Counted from the stretch's first letter, positions 10,363 to 24,134 are shown. The stretch is DNA of 60,432 bases from Sinomonas atrocyanea (GCF_030811715.1 NZ_JAUSRH010000019.1:1-60432), one strand, 5' to 3'. Notes: a model not told the origin generated them from the sequence alone. Translations and numbers: made by a program.

Positions 10363-10923
10363 ATGGCACACAACATCACAGGCAAGAAGGTCGCGTTCCT
10401 CCTCACCAACGGTGTGGAGCAGGCAGAGCTCACCGAGCCGTGGAAGGCGGTGGAGCAGGCCGGGGGCCGGCCCGTCCTGGTCTCCCCCCAGTCCGGCTCG
10501 ATCACCGCCATGAAGGGCGACTGGGACCACGCTGACTCGTTCCCCGTGGACGTCCCGCTCGCGCAGGCCCGCGTCGAGGACTTCGACGCGCTCGTGCTGC
10601 CGGGCGGCACCGTCAACGCGGACACGATGCGGCTCGAGAAGGACGCCGTGCAGCTCGTGCGCGGGTTCGCCGAGGCCGGCAAGCCGATCTCGGCGATCTG
10701 TCACGCGCCGTGGATCCTCATCGAGGCCGGCCTCGTCCAGGGCCGCCGCATGACCTCCTACGCCTCCCTGGAGAGCGACCTGAAGAACGCGGGCGCAGAC
10801 TGGGTCGACGAGCAGGTCGTGACCGACCGCGGGCTCACCACCTCGCGCAACCCCGGGGACCTCGAGGCCTTCTGCGCGAAGATGCTCGAGGAGGTCTCCG
10901 AGGGCCGCCACGACGAGGTCTGA
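10363..10923 (+). CDS. DJ-1/PfpI family protein
   Basis: 186 aa, the usual PfpI length. Class I glutamine-amidotransferase-like fold. The nucleophile-elbow cysteine with its neighbouring histidine is seen in ISAICHAPWILIEAGLV, and the strand LVLPGGTVNADTMR is diagnostic. VEQAELTEPWKAVEQAGGRP supplies the conserved acidic residue near the active site. Family members act as stress-related deglycases or peptidases; the substrate here is unknown. It ends just before a 17-bp-stem terminator shared with the convergent sdaA gene. Confidence 0.92.
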   Translation: MAHNITGKKVAFLLTNGVEQAELTEPWKAVEQAGGRPVLVSPQSGSITAMKGDWDHADSFPVDVPLAQARVEDFDALVLPGGTVNADTMRLEKDAVQLVRGFAEAGKPISAICHAPWILIEAGLVQGRRMTSYASLESDLKNAGADWVDEQVVTDRGLTTSRNPGDLEAFCAKMLEEVSEGRHDEV

Positions 10924-10934
10924 GTCCCCCGCAT

Positions 10935-10985
10935 CGCAGGAAAGGGGCGCCGCCGCTGTCTGAGCGGGGGCGCCCCTTTCCTGCG
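10935..10985. terminator. Bidirectional terminator, PfpI gene / sdaA
   Basis: Perfect 17-bp stem (10935-10951 pairs with 10969-10985) around a 17-nt loop. It contains AAAGGGGCGCC on one side and GGCGCCCCTTT on the other, so either strand ends in a short T tract within the stem. It closes the glycine catabolic operon on the minus strand and the PfpI gene on the plus strand. Confidence 0.85.
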
Positions 10986-11011
10986 TGCCGCGTCTCCGCC
11001 TGGCGCGGCCG

Positions 11012-12424
<1,413 letters not shown>

Positions 12425-12493
12425 TGTCGGTGTCTCCTTCCTCGGAAATAAGGTGACCGCGCGGGCCCGGGTGTGCCGGGCCCGCGCGCGGGG

Positions 12494-13822
12494 TCATGCC
12501 AGGTCGGCGACCCCCGGGTAGAGCGGGTGGGCGGCCGCGAGGGCATCCACCCGTGCCTTCAGGCCGGACAGGTCCTCGTCGGGGCCCGCGATGAGGGCCT
12601 CGGCGATGATGTCGGCGACCTCGCGGAAGGCGGCCTCGCCGAAGCCGCGGGTCGCGAGGGCGGGGGTACCGATCCGCAGGCCGGAGGTGACCATCGGCGG
12701 GCGCGGGTCGAACGGGACGGCGTTGCGGTTGACGGTGATGTCGATGGCCGCGAGCCGGTCCTCGGCCTGCTGGCCGTCGAGGGCCGCGTCGCGCAGGTCC
12801 ACGAGGACCAGGTGCACGTCGGTCCCGCCGGACACCACACCGATCCCGGCCGCCCTGACGTCCTCGGCGGTGAGCCGCTCAGCGAGGATCCTCGCGCCGG
12901 CCAGCACGCGCTCCATCCGCTCCCTGAACTCGGGAGAGCCGGCGATCTTGAAGGCCACTGCCTTGCCTGCGATCACGTGCTCGAGCGGCCCGCCCTGCTG
13001 GCCCGGGAACACCGCCGAGTTGACCTTCTTGGCGATCGCCGCGTCGTTCGTGAGGATGATGCCGCCCCGCGGGCCCGCGAGGGTCTTGTGCGTCGTCGAC
13101 GTCACCACGTGGGCGTGCGGGACGGGCGAGGGGTGCAGGCCCGCGGCCACGAGGCCGGCGAAGTGCGCCATGTCCACCATGAGGTACGCCCCGACGGAGT
13201 CGGCGATGCGGCGGAACTCGGCGAAGTCCAGCTGGCGGGCGTAGGCGGACCAGCCGGCCACGATCAGCTGCGGCCGGTGCTCCTCGGCGAGGCGGGCGAC
13301 CTCGGCCATGTCGATCCGGTGGTCGTCCTCGCGGACCTGGTACGGGATGACGTTGTAGAGCTTGCCGGAGAAGTTGATCTTCATGCCGTGCGTCAGGTGC
13401 CCGCCGTGGGCCAGGTTCAGGCCCATGATCGTGTCGCCCGGCTTGATGAGGGCGTGCATGACCGACGCGTTCGCCTGGGCGCCCGAATGCGGCTGGACGT
13501 TGGCGAACTCGGCGCCGAAGAGCGCCTTGACGCGGTCGATCGCGAGCTGCTCGATGACGTCCACGTGCTCACAGCCGCCGTAGTAGCGCTTGCCCGGGTA
13601 GCCCTCGGCGTACTTGTTCGTCAGCACCGAGCCCTGCGCCTGCATGACGGCGACCGCGGTGTGGTTCTCGGAGGCGATCATCTCGAGGCCGCCGCGCTGG
13701 CGGCCCGCCTCGGCGTCGATGCTCGCCGCGATCTCGGGGTCGAGGGCGGCGAGGTCGGCGTCGAGCGAGGCCGAGCGGACCTGCTCGAAGGCGGCAGTCC
13801 CCTGCGTCGGCGCGGCGCTCAC
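12494..13822 (-). CDS. glyA: Serine hydroxymethyltransferase
   Basis: 442 aa. PLP enzyme interconverting glycine plus methylene-THF and serine plus THF. The PLP lysine K246 lies in [34 protein letters not shown] and [17 protein letters not shown] are typical substrate and cofactor elements. The GTG start at 13822 overlaps the gcvH stop as GTGA, implying translational coupling. Together with GcvPTH it can capture the one-carbon unit released from one glycine onto a second glycine, giving serine for SdaA. Confidence 0.97.
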   Translation of the reverse strand: MSAAPTQGTAAFEQVRSASLDADLAALDPEIAASIDAEAGRQRGGLEMIASENHTAVAVMQAQGSVLTNKYAEGYPGKRYYGGCEHVDVIEQLAIDRVKALFGAEFANVQPHSGAQANASVMHALIKPGDTIMGLNLAHGGHLTHGMKINFSGKLYNVIPYQVREDDHRIDMAEVARLAEEHRPQLIVAGWSAYARQLDFAEFRRIADSVGAYLMVDMAHFAGLVAAGLHPSPVPHAHVVTSTTHKTLAGPRGGIILTNDAAIAKKVNSAVFPGQQGGPLEHVIAGKAVAFKIAGSPEFRERMERVLAGARILAERLTAEDVRAAGIGVVSGGTDVHLVLVDLRDAALDGQQAEDRLAAIDITVNRNAVPFDPRPPMVTSGLRIGTPALATRGFGEAAFREVADIIAEALIAGPDEDLSGLKARVDALAAAHPLYPGVADLA

Positions 13823-14199
13823 AGCTCGCCGCCGTTCTTGCCCGCGTACTCCTCGGCGGTCATGAGCGGGCCTTCCTCGGAGACCTCGACCGTGAAGAGC
13901 CAGCCGGCGCCGTACGGGTCCTCGTTGACGAGGGCAGGGTTGTCGATGGCCTCCTGGTTGACCTCGACCACGGTGCCCGACACGGGCGAGTAGAGGTCGG
14001 AGACGCTCTTGGTCGACTCGATCTCGCCGCAGGTCTGGCCCGCGCTGACAGCGCTGCCGGCCTCCGGCAGGTCGAGGTAGACGACGTCGCCGAGCGCGTC
14101 GGCAGCGACCTGGGAGACGCCGATCTTGGCCGGGGCGGCCTCGGTGTCGAGCCACTCGTGCTCTTCGGAGTACCGGAGACCGGTCTGGACCTTGCTCAT
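13819..14199 (-). CDS. gcvH: Glycine cleavage system H protein
   Basis: 126 aa, standard length. Lipoyl carrier that shuttles the aminomethyl group between the P and T proteins. The lipoylated lysine is K64 in [18 protein letters not shown]. The N terminus [10 protein letters not shown] and the GWLFTVEV segment are characteristic. It sits 57 nt behind gcvT and overlaps glyA by 4 nt. No lipoylation gene or L-protein gene is present in this window. Confidence 0.97.
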   Translation of the reverse strand: MSKVQTGLRYSEEHEWLDTEAAPAKIGVSQVAADALGDVVYLDLPEAGSAVSAGQTCGEIESTKSVSDLYSPVSGTVVEVNQEAIDNPALVNEDPYGAGWLFTVEVSEEGPLMTAEEYAGKNGGEL

Positions 14200-14256
14200 G
14201 GGCGGTGTTCCTGTTCTTCTCTGAAGGGAATCGGTGGGGCGCGGTGGGCGCCGGGC

Positions 14257-15414
14257 CTACTTCTGGCGCTTGTAGAACGGCAGCGCGACGACCTCGAACG
14301 GCTCGGCCTTGCCGCGCAGGTCCGCGTCGAGGGCGGTGCCGACTGCCGCGTGCTCGACGTCTACGTAGGCGAGGGCCACGGGGTAGCCGAGGGTCGGGCT
14401 CGGCTGGCCGGAGGTGACCTCGCCGACCACCGCGCCGTCCTTGAGGATCGGGTAGTGCGCGCGGGCCGCACGGCGTCCCAGGCCCTTGAGGCCCACGAGG
14501 CGGCGGCCGCTCGTGGCGCCCTCGCCGGCGGCCTTCTTCGCCTCGAGCGCAGCCCGGCCGACGAAGTCGCCCTCCTTGGACTTGAGGGCGACGACGCCGC
14601 CCAGGCCCGCCGCGAAGGGGGACCGCTCGCGGGAGAGTTCGTTGCCGTAGAGCGGCATGCCGGCCTCGAGGCGCAGCGAGTCGCGGGCGGCGAGGCCGCA
14701 TGGGATGAGCCCGTGGCCCTGCCCCGCTTCGGCGAGCGCCTTCCACAGCTGGGCGGCCAGCTCGTTGCCGACGAACAGCTCGAAGCCGTCCTCGCCCGTG
14801 TAGCCGGTCCGGGCCAGGAACACGGGGACGCCCGCGATGTCCGCCTCGATGCCGGCGTAGTACTTGAGCTGGCGGATGTCCTCGTGGTCCTCGGATCCGG
14901 CCACGGAGAGCAGGATCGCCTCGGCGTTGGGTCCCTGGACCGCGATGAGGGAGGTCTCGGCGGAGGCGTCGCGGAGGGCGACCGCGTCGGCTGCGGAGCC
15001 CTCGGCGAAGGCACGACGGCGTGCCTCCAGCTCGGCGGCCACGGTCGCCGCGTTGCCCGCGTTGGGCACGATGAGGAAGTCCTCCTCGGCGACACGGTAG
15101 ACGATGAGGTCGTCGATGATGCCGCCGTCCTCGGCGCAGATGAGCGAGTACTTGGCCTTGCCCACCGCGATCGCCGAGAGCCTGCCCACGAGGGCATAGT
15201 CGAGGAACGCGGCGGCGCCGGGGCCGGTGGCCCAGACCTCGCCCATGTGGGAGAGGTCGAACAGGCCCGCCGCGTCGCGGACGGCGCGGTGCTCGGCGAG
15301 CTCGGAGCCGTACTTCAGGGGCATCTGCCAGCCGCCGAAGTCGGTGAACGAGGCGCCGAGCGCCGCGTGCTCGGCGTAGAGGGCAGTGTGCTTCTCGGTG
15401 GTGGTCTCAGTCAT
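14257..15414 (-). CDS. gcvT: Glycine cleavage system T protein (aminomethyltransferase)
   Basis: 385 aa. Transfers the methylene group from the H protein to tetrahydrofolate, releasing ammonia. N-terminal [24 protein letters not shown], then [10 protein letters not shown], and in the middle [21 protein letters not shown], all diagnostic of GcvT. The C-terminal barrel carries [21 protein letters not shown]. It lies 33 nt downstream of gcvP in the same leftward operon. Confidence 0.97.
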   Translation of the reverse strand: MTETTTEKHTALYAEHAALGASFTDFGGWQMPLKYGSELAEHRAVRDAAGLFDLSHMGEVWATGPGAAAFLDYALVGRLSAIAVGKAKYSLICAEDGGIIDDLIVYRVAEEDFLIVPNAGNAATVAAELEARRRAFAEGSAADAVALRDASAETSLIAVQGPNAEAILLSVAGSEDHEDIRQLKYYAGIEADIAGVPVFLARTGYTGEDGFELFVGNELAAQLWKALAEAGQGHGLIPCGLAARDSLRLEAGMPLYGNELSRERSPFAAGLGGVVALKSKEGDFVGRAALEAKKAAGEGATSGRRLVGLKGLGRRAARAHYPILKDGAVVGEVTSGQPSPTLGYPVALAYVDVEHAAVGTALDADLRGKAEPFEVVALPFYKRQK

Positions 15415-15447
15415 GGAAGTCTCCTAGCGGTTCTCCGGCGTGCTCTC

Positions 15448-18318
<2,871 letters not shown>

Positions 18319-18362
18319 GGGGAACTCCATCAATCAGGCCGGCCCGGCCGGGCTGGCTTTTG

Positions 18363-18563
18363 ACTCCAGTTCCTCCCCGCTCTGTATGGGACCTGAGAGA
18401 TTCCGCCGGATGGTATCCGGCTTGCACCGTCGGTGAGCGCCCACAGGAGGCGCTGCTTTCCAGAGTTGCCTTGCCGCAGCGGTACAGGTGCCTGAGAGAT
18501 TCCTGGGGAGGTGTTGCTCCTACGGCGCCTGCTTGCTCTTGCTCGCAGGACTCTCCCGCCGCA
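18363..18563 (-). ncRNA. Tandem glycine riboswitch (gcvT RNA)
   Basis: On the minus strand two aptamers follow each other. The first opens with GCGGGAGAGTCC (from about 18563), contains GGAGCAA and the signature GAATCTCTCAGG near 18490-18505. The second, starting around 18470, repeats GGAATCTCTCAGG near 18390-18405 and closes with AGAGCGGGGAGGAACTGG. Tandem aptamers of this class bind glycine and usually switch on glycine cleavage genes. Only ~30-45 nt separate it from gcvP. The two signature motifs are seen directly; the exact ends are approximate. Confidence 0.93.
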
Positions 18564-18635
18564 GATCAGAGGCTGTGTGTTCAGTTGTCGCCGCCCGGGC
18601 GCGTGCGGACACGCGGATCCAAGGCTGCGTTGACC

Positions 18636-18665
18636 ATTGTGCTATGCCCGAGGTCACAGGGGCAA
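18636..18665 (-). promoter_or_regulatory. Candidate promoter of the gcv operon
   Basis: Minus-strand -35 TTGCCC (18665-18660), 18-nt spacer, -10 CACAAT (18641-18636). Transcription would start near 18630, about 65 nt before the first glycine aptamer. The boxes are only moderate matches; the placement is the main support. Confidence 0.35.
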
Positions 18666-18775
18666 ATGCCTCCGGCCACATGGACGCGCCTTCCTTCATC
18701 TGGGAGCCACCTCCCGCGAGTGCCCTTCTGGGAGGCGCGTCCTGCTGCTCGTCGCATGCGCCCCTCCCGGAATGC

Positions 18776-18812
18776 GGCAGGCCCCCGATCCGCGGTGGAT
18801 CGGGGGCCTGCC
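18776..18812. terminator. Terminator downstream of the 62-aa membrane protein gene
   Basis: Perfect 16-bp stem (18776-18791 with 18797-18812) and 5-nt loop, very GC-rich. It lies just past the leftward small gene ending at 18827 and upstream of the gcv operon promoter, so it insulates the two units. The stem shares the core CCCGATCC / GGATCGGG with the hairpin at 19071-19098. Confidence 0.75.
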
Positions 18813-18826
18813 GTCATTGCCGCCGG

Positions 18827-19015
18827 TCAGCCGGCCAGGCGGGAATGATCGCGGTGCAGCCGCTCCTGCGCCGCCTCCGTGGTGTGCCTGATGCCGCGGA
18901 AGGCACCGAGCATGAGGGTCGCCCCGAACAGCGCCACGACGGCCAGGGTGAACAGCAGCGCTCCCAGCGCCACGGTGCCGAAGAACACGGCAGTCTGAAG
19001 GTTGAACTCGAACAT
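18827..19015 (-). CDS. Small membrane protein, 62 aa
   Basis: I recognise no family. Residues ~8-38 form one long hydrophobic stretch (TAVFFGTVALGALLFTLAVV and onward), followed by a basic, polar tail (RGIRHTTEAAQERLHRDHSR), so a single-span or hairpin membrane protein with a cytoplasmic tail is likely. The ATG at 19015 has GTGGAG 2-7 nt upstream. It lies between two hairpins with the same stem core, one before its start and one after its stop. Longer open frames through this region have no coherent protein sequence upstream of this start. Confidence 0.7.
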   Translation of the reverse strand: MFEFNLQTAVFFGTVALGALLFTLAVVALFGATLMLGAFRGIRHTTEAAQERLHRDHSRLAG

Positions 19016-19070
19016 CGCTCCACTCGATCTGCGCCCCTCCCGTGGGGGCCCACCACCTATTGTGGCGGCG

Positions 19071-19098
19071 CCCGATCCGCGCCATGGCGCGGATCGGG
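19071..19098. terminator. Perfect 28-bp palindrome, probable terminator
   Basis: Self-complementary over 28 bases with no loop bases outside the symmetric centre (CCATGG). It lies 62 nt downstream of the leftward gene ending at 19161 and upstream of the 62-aa gene. The position fits a terminator. A loop-free palindrome could also be a protein-binding site. Confidence 0.55.
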
Positions 19099-19160
19099 GG
19101 CGGGACGATGTGAATTCGCCCACACCGGGGTCCGGCCGCGCCGAGGACTCCCCCAGATGC

Positions 19161-20009
19161 CTAGTTGCAGGAGCTGCCGTCGCCGGTTCCGGAGACTGTG
19201 GCGCCGATTCCCAGGACGCCGATCTGGACCGTGGGCAGGCCGCTCGTCTGGTCCGGGCCGCACGTGGACGGGGCCGGCGCGGGCCGGGTCTGGGAGCCGC
19301 CGGACGTCGGCGGTGGTGCCGGCGCCGACGGTGCCGGATGCTGGCTCGGCGGAGCCGGGGCGGGGCCGGGCTGTGTGGAGGCGGACGACGGTGCCGGCGC
19401 CGGTTGGGCGGGGACCGGGGCCTGCTGCTCGGGGCTCGTGTGGGGTGGCGGGGCGGGGGCGGCCGGCTGGGTCGGCTGGGGCATCCCCGCGGAGTCGCGC
19501 GAGGGGGCCGCTCCCGGCGCGGCGCTCGGGGCAGCGGTGGAGGCCGAGGGCACGGGCGTGGTCGACGACGCCCGCACGGCCGGGACGGCGCTTGATGCGG
19601 CGGCGGGCGGCGCGCTGTCCTGCCGCGGCGCATGCGCCGTGGCCTGAGGGCCCTGCCCCACGATGACGTGGAGCGAGAGGGCGGCGAGGGAGAGCAGCGA
19701 GGCAGCTCCCGCGCCCCAGACGGCCGCCGCGGGGACCACAGCCGTCCCCGCGGAGCGCGGCGCCCTGGACTTCCAGAGCAGGGCCGCGCCGAGCACGGCG
19801 GCCGCCACGGCGAGCACGAGCGCAGGGACCGTGGCCACGCCGAGGCAGACGAGGGCCGCGCCCCCGGCCACCACCGCCCACGGGGTGCGCCGGAGCCTCC
19901 CGGGCCGGGGTCGAGGGCGCCGGGGAACGGTGCCCCTCCCACGGGCAGTCCCGGATGGTGCCCCGCCGGCGTCAGGCTCCCCTCCGCTCAGCAGGTCGTC
20001 ACGCTCCAC
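19161..20009 (-). CDS. Membrane protein with Pro/Ala/Ser-rich extracellular tail
   Basis: 282 aa, no family recognised. A basic N-terminal segment (VPRRPRPRPGRLRRTP), two or three hydrophobic segments at ~44-75 and ~90-115, then ~125 residues of Pro/Ala/Ser/Gln low complexity ending in a short C-terminal part with two cysteines (STCGPDQTSGLPTVQIGVLG ... SSCN) that could form a disulfide. The layout suggests a cell-wall-spanning tail. The GTG start overlaps the end of the acetyltransferase gene by 11 nt, so the two are probably co-transcribed. Confidence 0.65.
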   Translation of the reverse strand: MERDDLLSGGEPDAGGAPSGTARGRGTVPRRPRPRPGRLRRTPWAVVAGGAALVCLGVATVPALVLAVAAAVLGAALLWKSRAPRSAGTAVVPAAAVWGAGAASLLSLAALSLHVIVGQGPQATAHAPRQDSAPPAAASSAVPAVRASSTTPVPSASTAAPSAAPGAAPSRDSAGMPQPTQPAAPAPPPHTSPEQQAPVPAQPAPAPSSASTQPGPAPAPPSQHPAPSAPAPPPTSGGSQTRPAPAPSTCGPDQTSGLPTVQIGVLGIGATVSGTGDGSSCN

Positions 20010-20622
20010 GATCGGCGCCCTCCCACTCCTCGCGCAGGATCCCGTACACGACCGCGTCGTACAGCTCGCCGCGGACCTTGCGCGCGTTCCGGTACCTGGC
20101 TTCCAGGGTGAACCCGAGCTTCTCCCCCACCCGGCACATGCCGGGGTTCCCGCTCCAGGTCGCGAAGTCCAGGCGGCCGCTGTCCGTAGCGGCGAAGAGG
20201 TAGCCGGTCCACAGGTCGAGCGCCTCGGTGCCGTAGCCGCCGGACCAGCGGGCCGGGTCGTAGACCGCCAGCCCGAGCCGGCGCCACGGGAGCAGGGCCG
20301 TCCCGTCCTCGGACTCGGGGCCGGGCTTCTCCTCCCAGTACCAGGACACCTGCCCCACGAACTCTCCCGAGGCGGCGTCCACGATCGCGAGGTGCTCGCG
20401 CACGGGCGGCCACCCGCCGTCGGCTGCCAGCGCCAGAAGGCCGTCGCACCAGCCGTTGGCGCCCTCCGCGCTCCAGCGGCCGTAGAACGGGCCGTCGTAG
20501 AGCTGCCATTCGTGGACCCCGGCGGGAGGCGGAACGATCCAGCGTCGCAGGCCCTCGACGTCGTCCGGCGTCCAGTCCCGCAAGGTGATGCGGGAACCTG
20601 TCAGGGTCACGGGGAAATTCAT
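19999..20622 (-). CDS. GNAT family N-acetyltransferase
   Basis: 207 aa. Starts with the typical first strand and helix of RimJ-like GNAT enzymes (LTGSRITLRDWTPDDVEGLRRW). The acetyl-CoA region is GLAVYDPARWSGGYGTEALDLW, and NPGMCRVGEKLGFTLEARYRNA is the usual C-terminal motif B. Substrate unknown. TAGGGT (minus strand 20635-20630) ends 7 nt before the ATG and there is no ribosome-binding site, so the mRNA may be leaderless. Overlaps the downstream membrane-protein gene. Confidence 0.9.
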   Translation of the reverse strand: MNFPVTLTGSRITLRDWTPDDVEGLRRWIVPPPAGVHEWQLYDGPFYGRWSAEGANGWCDGLLALAADGGWPPVREHLAIVDAASGEFVGQVSWYWEEKPGPESEDGTALLPWRRLGLAVYDPARWSGGYGTEALDLWTGYLFAATDSGRLDFATWSGNPGMCRVGEKLGFTLEARYRNARKVRGELYDAVVYGILREEWEGADRGA

Positions 20623-20675
20623 CCGGACTACCCTACAGGCCCTGGCTGGGGCGTCAGCCACTGGCCAGCGCGGCA

Positions 20676-23177
20676 TCAGCGGGCCAGCCCGGCCCTCCTG
20701 AGGGCGTCCGCGAGTGCGGTGTCGGCGGCCGGCTGGGCCTTCCCGCCCCGCTGGGCCGCCCCGGGCTGGCCACCGCTGTCGCGTTGGCCGCGGCCCGTTG
20801 GAGCGCCGCCGCTGCGCTGGTTCCCGCCGTTCTGGTTCCCGCTGCGCTGGTTCCCGCCGCCGGGCGCACGACGCCGGTCCTCGCCGCCGCGGGCCGGCTT
20901 CCGCTCGCCCCGCTCGCCGCCCGGCTCGTCGTCCAGCCGCAGCGTCAGCGAGATGCGCTTGCGGGGAACGTCGACGTCGAGGACCTTGACCTTGACCACC
21001 TGCCCGGACTGGACCACCTCGCGGGGGTCGGAGATGAACTTCGTGCTCATGGCGGAGACGTGGACGAGGCCGTCCTGGTGGACCCCGAGGTCCACGAACG
21101 CGCCGAAGGCGGCGACGTTGGAGACCGTGCCCTCGAGGATCATGCCGGGACGGAGGTCGTTGATCGTCTCGACGCCCTCCGTGAGGGACGCGGTGACGAA
21201 CTCGGGCCGCGGGTCGCGGCCCGGGCGGACCAGCTCGGTCATGACGTCGCGGACCGTGGGCAGCCCGAACCGCTCGTCGGCGAACTGAGTGGGGTCCAGG
21301 GTCGCCACGCGCTCCTTCGACCCTCCGGCAGCCGTGAGGATGCGGCCGGCCAGCCCATAGGCCTCGGGGTGGACGGCGGAGGCGTCCAGGGGCTCGGAGC
21401 CGCCCGTGATGCGCAGGAAGCCCGCGCACTGCTCGAACGCCTTCGCGCCGAGGCGCGGGACCTCCTTCAGCTCAGCCCGGGAGGCGAAGGCGCCGTGGGC
21501 GTCACGGTACTCGACGATGTTGCGGCTCAGAGTCGGGCCGAGGCCCGCGACCCGTGCGAGCAGCGCGGGCGAGGCAGTGTTGACGTCCACGCCGACGGCG
21601 TTGACGCAGTCCTCGACCACCGCGTCGAGGGTGCGCTCGAGCTTGGACTGGGTGACGTCGTGCTGGTACTGGCCCACCCCGATCGACTTCGGGTCGATCT
21701 TCACGAGCTCCGCGAGGGGGTCCTGGAGCCGGCGGGCGATCGAGACCGCGCCGCGCAGCGAGACGTCGAGGTCCGGCAGCTCGGCGGAGGCCAGGGCGGA
21801 CGCCGAGTAGACCGACGCTCCGGCCTCCGAGACGATCACCTTGGACCCGCGGGGCAGCCCGATTCGGGCCAGGAGGTCTCCCGCGAGCCGGTCCGTCTCG
21901 CGGCTCGCCGTCCCGTTGCCCACGGCGACGAGTTCGACGTTGTGCCGCCGCGCGAGCTTCTCCAGGACGGCCAGGGACTCGTCCCACTTCTTCGCCGGAG
22001 CGTGCGGGTACACGGTGGCGGTGTCCAGGACCTTGCCCGTGCCGTCGACCACCGCGACCTTCACGCCCGTGCGCAGCCCGGGGTCGAGGCCCAGCACAGC
22101 ACGGTTCCCTGCCGGCGCTGCGAGGAGCACGTCGCGGAGGTTGGCGGCGAAGACCTTCACCGACTCCTCCTCGGCGGCGTCGAACAGCCGCGCCCTGAGA
22201 TCGGATTCGAGCTTGGCCAGGAGGCGGCCCTGCCAGGCGACCTTGACCGTCTGCGCGAGCCACTTCCCGGCGGGGGTGCCGGCGCCGCCGTGCACTCCCA
22301 GTGCCCGCGCCACGGCGGCCTCGTAGGCCGCCCGCGCCTCGGTCCGGGCGGCCTCGTCGCGCGGATCGGCCTCCGCGATCTCGAGCGACAGGGCTCCCTC
22401 TCGCTCGCCACGCAGGAGGGCCAGGACGCGGTGGCCGGGCAGCGCGTCCACGGGCTGGACGTAGTCCTCGAAGTCGGCGTACTTGCCCTCTGCAGCGGTG
22501 GCGGCGGTACCCGCACCGGCTCCGCCGGCCTTGGCGGCGGAGCGCAGCCGGCCGCCGCGGAAGAGCCGTTCGCGGAGGTCCGCCACGAGGGCGGCGTCCT
22601 GCCCGGCGCGCTCGGTGAGGATCGCGCGGGCGCCCGCGAGCGCCTCGGCGGCTCCGGTGATGCCCTTCTCCTCGTTGAGGTAGGACTCGGCGAGGGCGTC
22701 GAGGTCCTGGGAGGGGTCGGCGAGGATCGAGTCCGCGAGGGGCTCGAGGCCGGCCTCGCGGGCGACCTGGGCGCGGGTGCGCCGCTTCGACTTGTAGGGC
22801 AGGTAGAGGTCCTCGAGCTCCGACTTCGTCGTGGCCGCGAGCAGCGCGGCCCGGAGCTCCTCGGTGAGCGCACCCTGCTCGGCGACGGCGGCGAGGATGG
22901 CACGGCGGCGGTCCTCGAGCTCGCGAAGATAGCGCAGGCGCTCCTCGAGGTCGCGCAGCTGGGCGTCGTCGAGGGTTCCTGTGGCCTCCTTGCGGTACCG
23001 CGCGATGAAGGGCACGGTCGCGCCGCCGTCGATCAGGCCGACCGCGGCCTTCACCTGCCAGGGGGCCACGCCGAGCTCGGCGGCGATGGTCCGGGCGATC
23101 GCCTCGGCGGTCTCCGCCTCCCCCGGAGGGGAGGGCACGGCAGGGGACGGCTGGGGCAGGGAGGTCTCGGTGCTCAC
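20676..23177 (-). CDS. Tex family RNA-binding transcription accessory protein
   Basis: 833 aa. Order: N-terminal helical Tex domain (VKAAVGLIDGGATVPFIARYRKEATG), a YqgF-like RNase H fold (NRAVLGLDPGLRTGVKVAVVD), two helix-hairpin-helix regions (VDVNTASPALLARVAGLGPTL and RLGAKAFEQCAGFLRI), and an S1 RNA-binding domain at ~655-725 (GMILEGTVSNVAAFGAFVDLG). The last ~80 residues are Arg/Gly/Asn/Gln-rich and disordered (GGGNQRSGNQNGGNQRSGG), an RGG-like tail that could strengthen RNA binding. Start is GTG at 23177. Confidence 0.95.
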   Translation of the reverse strand: MSTETSLPQPSPAVPSPPGEAETAEAIARTIAAELGVAPWQVKAAVGLIDGGATVPFIARYRKEATGTLDDAQLRDLEERLRYLRELEDRRRAILAAVAEQGALTEELRAALLAATTKSELEDLYLPYKSKRRTRAQVAREAGLEPLADSILADPSQDLDALAESYLNEEKGITGAAEALAGARAILTERAGQDAALVADLRERLFRGGRLRSAAKAGGAGAGTAATAAEGKYADFEDYVQPVDALPGHRVLALLRGEREGALSLEIAEADPRDEAARTEARAAYEAAVARALGVHGGAGTPAGKWLAQTVKVAWQGRLLAKLESDLRARLFDAAEEESVKVFAANLRDVLLAAPAGNRAVLGLDPGLRTGVKVAVVDGTGKVLDTATVYPHAPAKKWDESLAVLEKLARRHNVELVAVGNGTASRETDRLAGDLLARIGLPRGSKVIVSEAGASVYSASALASAELPDLDVSLRGAVSIARRLQDPLAELVKIDPKSIGVGQYQHDVTQSKLERTLDAVVEDCVNAVGVDVNTASPALLARVAGLGPTLSRNIVEYRDAHGAFASRAELKEVPRLGAKAFEQCAGFLRITGGSEPLDASAVHPEAYGLAGRILTAAGGSKERVATLDPTQFADERFGLPTVRDVMTELVRPGRDPRPEFVTASLTEGVETINDLRPGMILEGTVSNVAAFGAFVDLGVHQDGLVHVSAMSTKFISDPREVVQSGQVVKVKVLDVDVPRKRISLTLRLDDEPGGERGERKPARGGEDRRRAPGGGNQRSGNQNGGNQRSGGAPTGRGQRDSGGQPGAAQRGGKAQPAADTALADALRRAGLAR

Positions 23178-23212
23178 GGTTCTACTGTGCCCTATCCCTC
23201 CGACAGCGGTGG

Positions 23213-24076
23213 TCATCGGCCTCCCACGCCCCACGTGGCGATGGCCCACAGGACTCCGGGACGGCCGAGGTCCACGATCGAGGTCCCGACCCCGACGATG
23301 GCGTAGAGGCTCACCGGGACCAGCATGAGCCACTCCCTCCATGAGCCCGCGTCGCCGAGGACGGGGATGCTCAGGTGGCCGCCGCGGCGCCAGACCCAGC
23401 GGATGATCGGGGTCTTGTGCATGAACTTCGGCCGGCGGAAGCGGAAGGGCCAGATCAGGTTGCAGCCGCCAGTCGTGAGGAGGTCCCCCGCGATGTGAAC
23501 CGCTGTCCCGATGGCTACGGCCAGCGGGAACCAGTCCTGCTCGTCGGGGGCGCAGAGGGCCACGAAGACGGCCAGCGGCACGGCCAGGATCCAGGGCAGC
23601 TTCTGGACGCCGTCCGGCAGGATGCCGAGCACCTTGGCGGCGAAGGAGACCAGGAGCAGCGACACGAGTCCGGCCCCCAGGTACACGGTCCCCCACAGCG
23701 GGGTGTCGAGGGTCCAGTGCCCTGCGAACCACGCCAGGGTGACGAAGCCGGCGATGCCCACGAGCGAATGGGTGCCGTTGCGGTGGCCGCCGGCGATCGC
23801 CCCGATGCCCGCGCACACCGCGTTCGAGACGGGCGGAAGGGACTGGGCGATCGTCGCGCTGCGGTGGTCGGCGTCGGGCAGGAGCGCCGCTCCCGCCGTG
23901 ACGAGCGCGCCGACGACGACGCCGACCGGCGAGGCCTCGAACAGCGGCCAGCCGAGGTCGAAGGCGACGTGCCCGAGGCCGAGCGGCGCGGTGGCCGCGG
24001 AGAGGTCGAAGTGGACACGGGTGGTCAGCGCGACCCAGGCTGCTGCGCCACAGGCCGCGTGGTGGGGCCCCATCAT
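23213..24076 (-). CDS. Membrane-bound metal-dependent hydrolase (YdjM/DUF457 family)
   Basis: 287 aa. Polytopic inner-membrane protein. N-terminal MMGPHHAACGAAAW and LLPDADHRSATIAQ give the conserved His and Asp residues, and GGHRNGTHSLVGI plus AVHIAGDLLTTGGC give the remaining histidines of the LexA-binding, inner-membrane-associated hydrolase family. These residues probably bind metal; the substrate is unknown. GGGAGGG lies 9 nt before the first ATG (24076). It ends 36 nt from the Tex start. Confidence 0.85.
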   Translation of the reverse strand: MMGPHHAACGAAAWVALTTRVHFDLSAATAPLGLGHVAFDLGWPLFEASPVGVVVGALVTAGAALLPDADHRSATIAQSLPPVSNAVCAGIGAIAGGHRNGTHSLVGIAGFVTLAWFAGHWTLDTPLWGTVYLGAGLVSLLLVSFAAKVLGILPDGVQKLPWILAVPLAVFVALCAPDEQDWFPLAVAIGTAVHIAGDLLTTGGCNLIWPFRFRRPKFMHKTPIIRWVWRRGGHLSIPVLGDAGSWREWLMLVPVSLYAIVGVGTSIVDLGRPGVLWAIATWGVGGR

Positions 24077-24134
24077 GCTGCGGGACCCTCCCGTCGGAGA
24101 CGGGACGGTGGAACGGTGGTGCTCACGGGACGGC

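Noticed and set aside
8605-10923. 772-aa plus-strand frame joining sequence opposite thrE/femX with the PfpI gene
   Set aside because: Only the last 186 residues (from 10363) are protein-like; the rest is antisense of real genes.
19057-19881. 274-aa alternative minus-strand frame over the Pro/Ala-rich membrane protein
   Set aside because: Arg/Gly-rich shifted frame; the 282-aa frame has a start, membrane segments and normal third-position GC.
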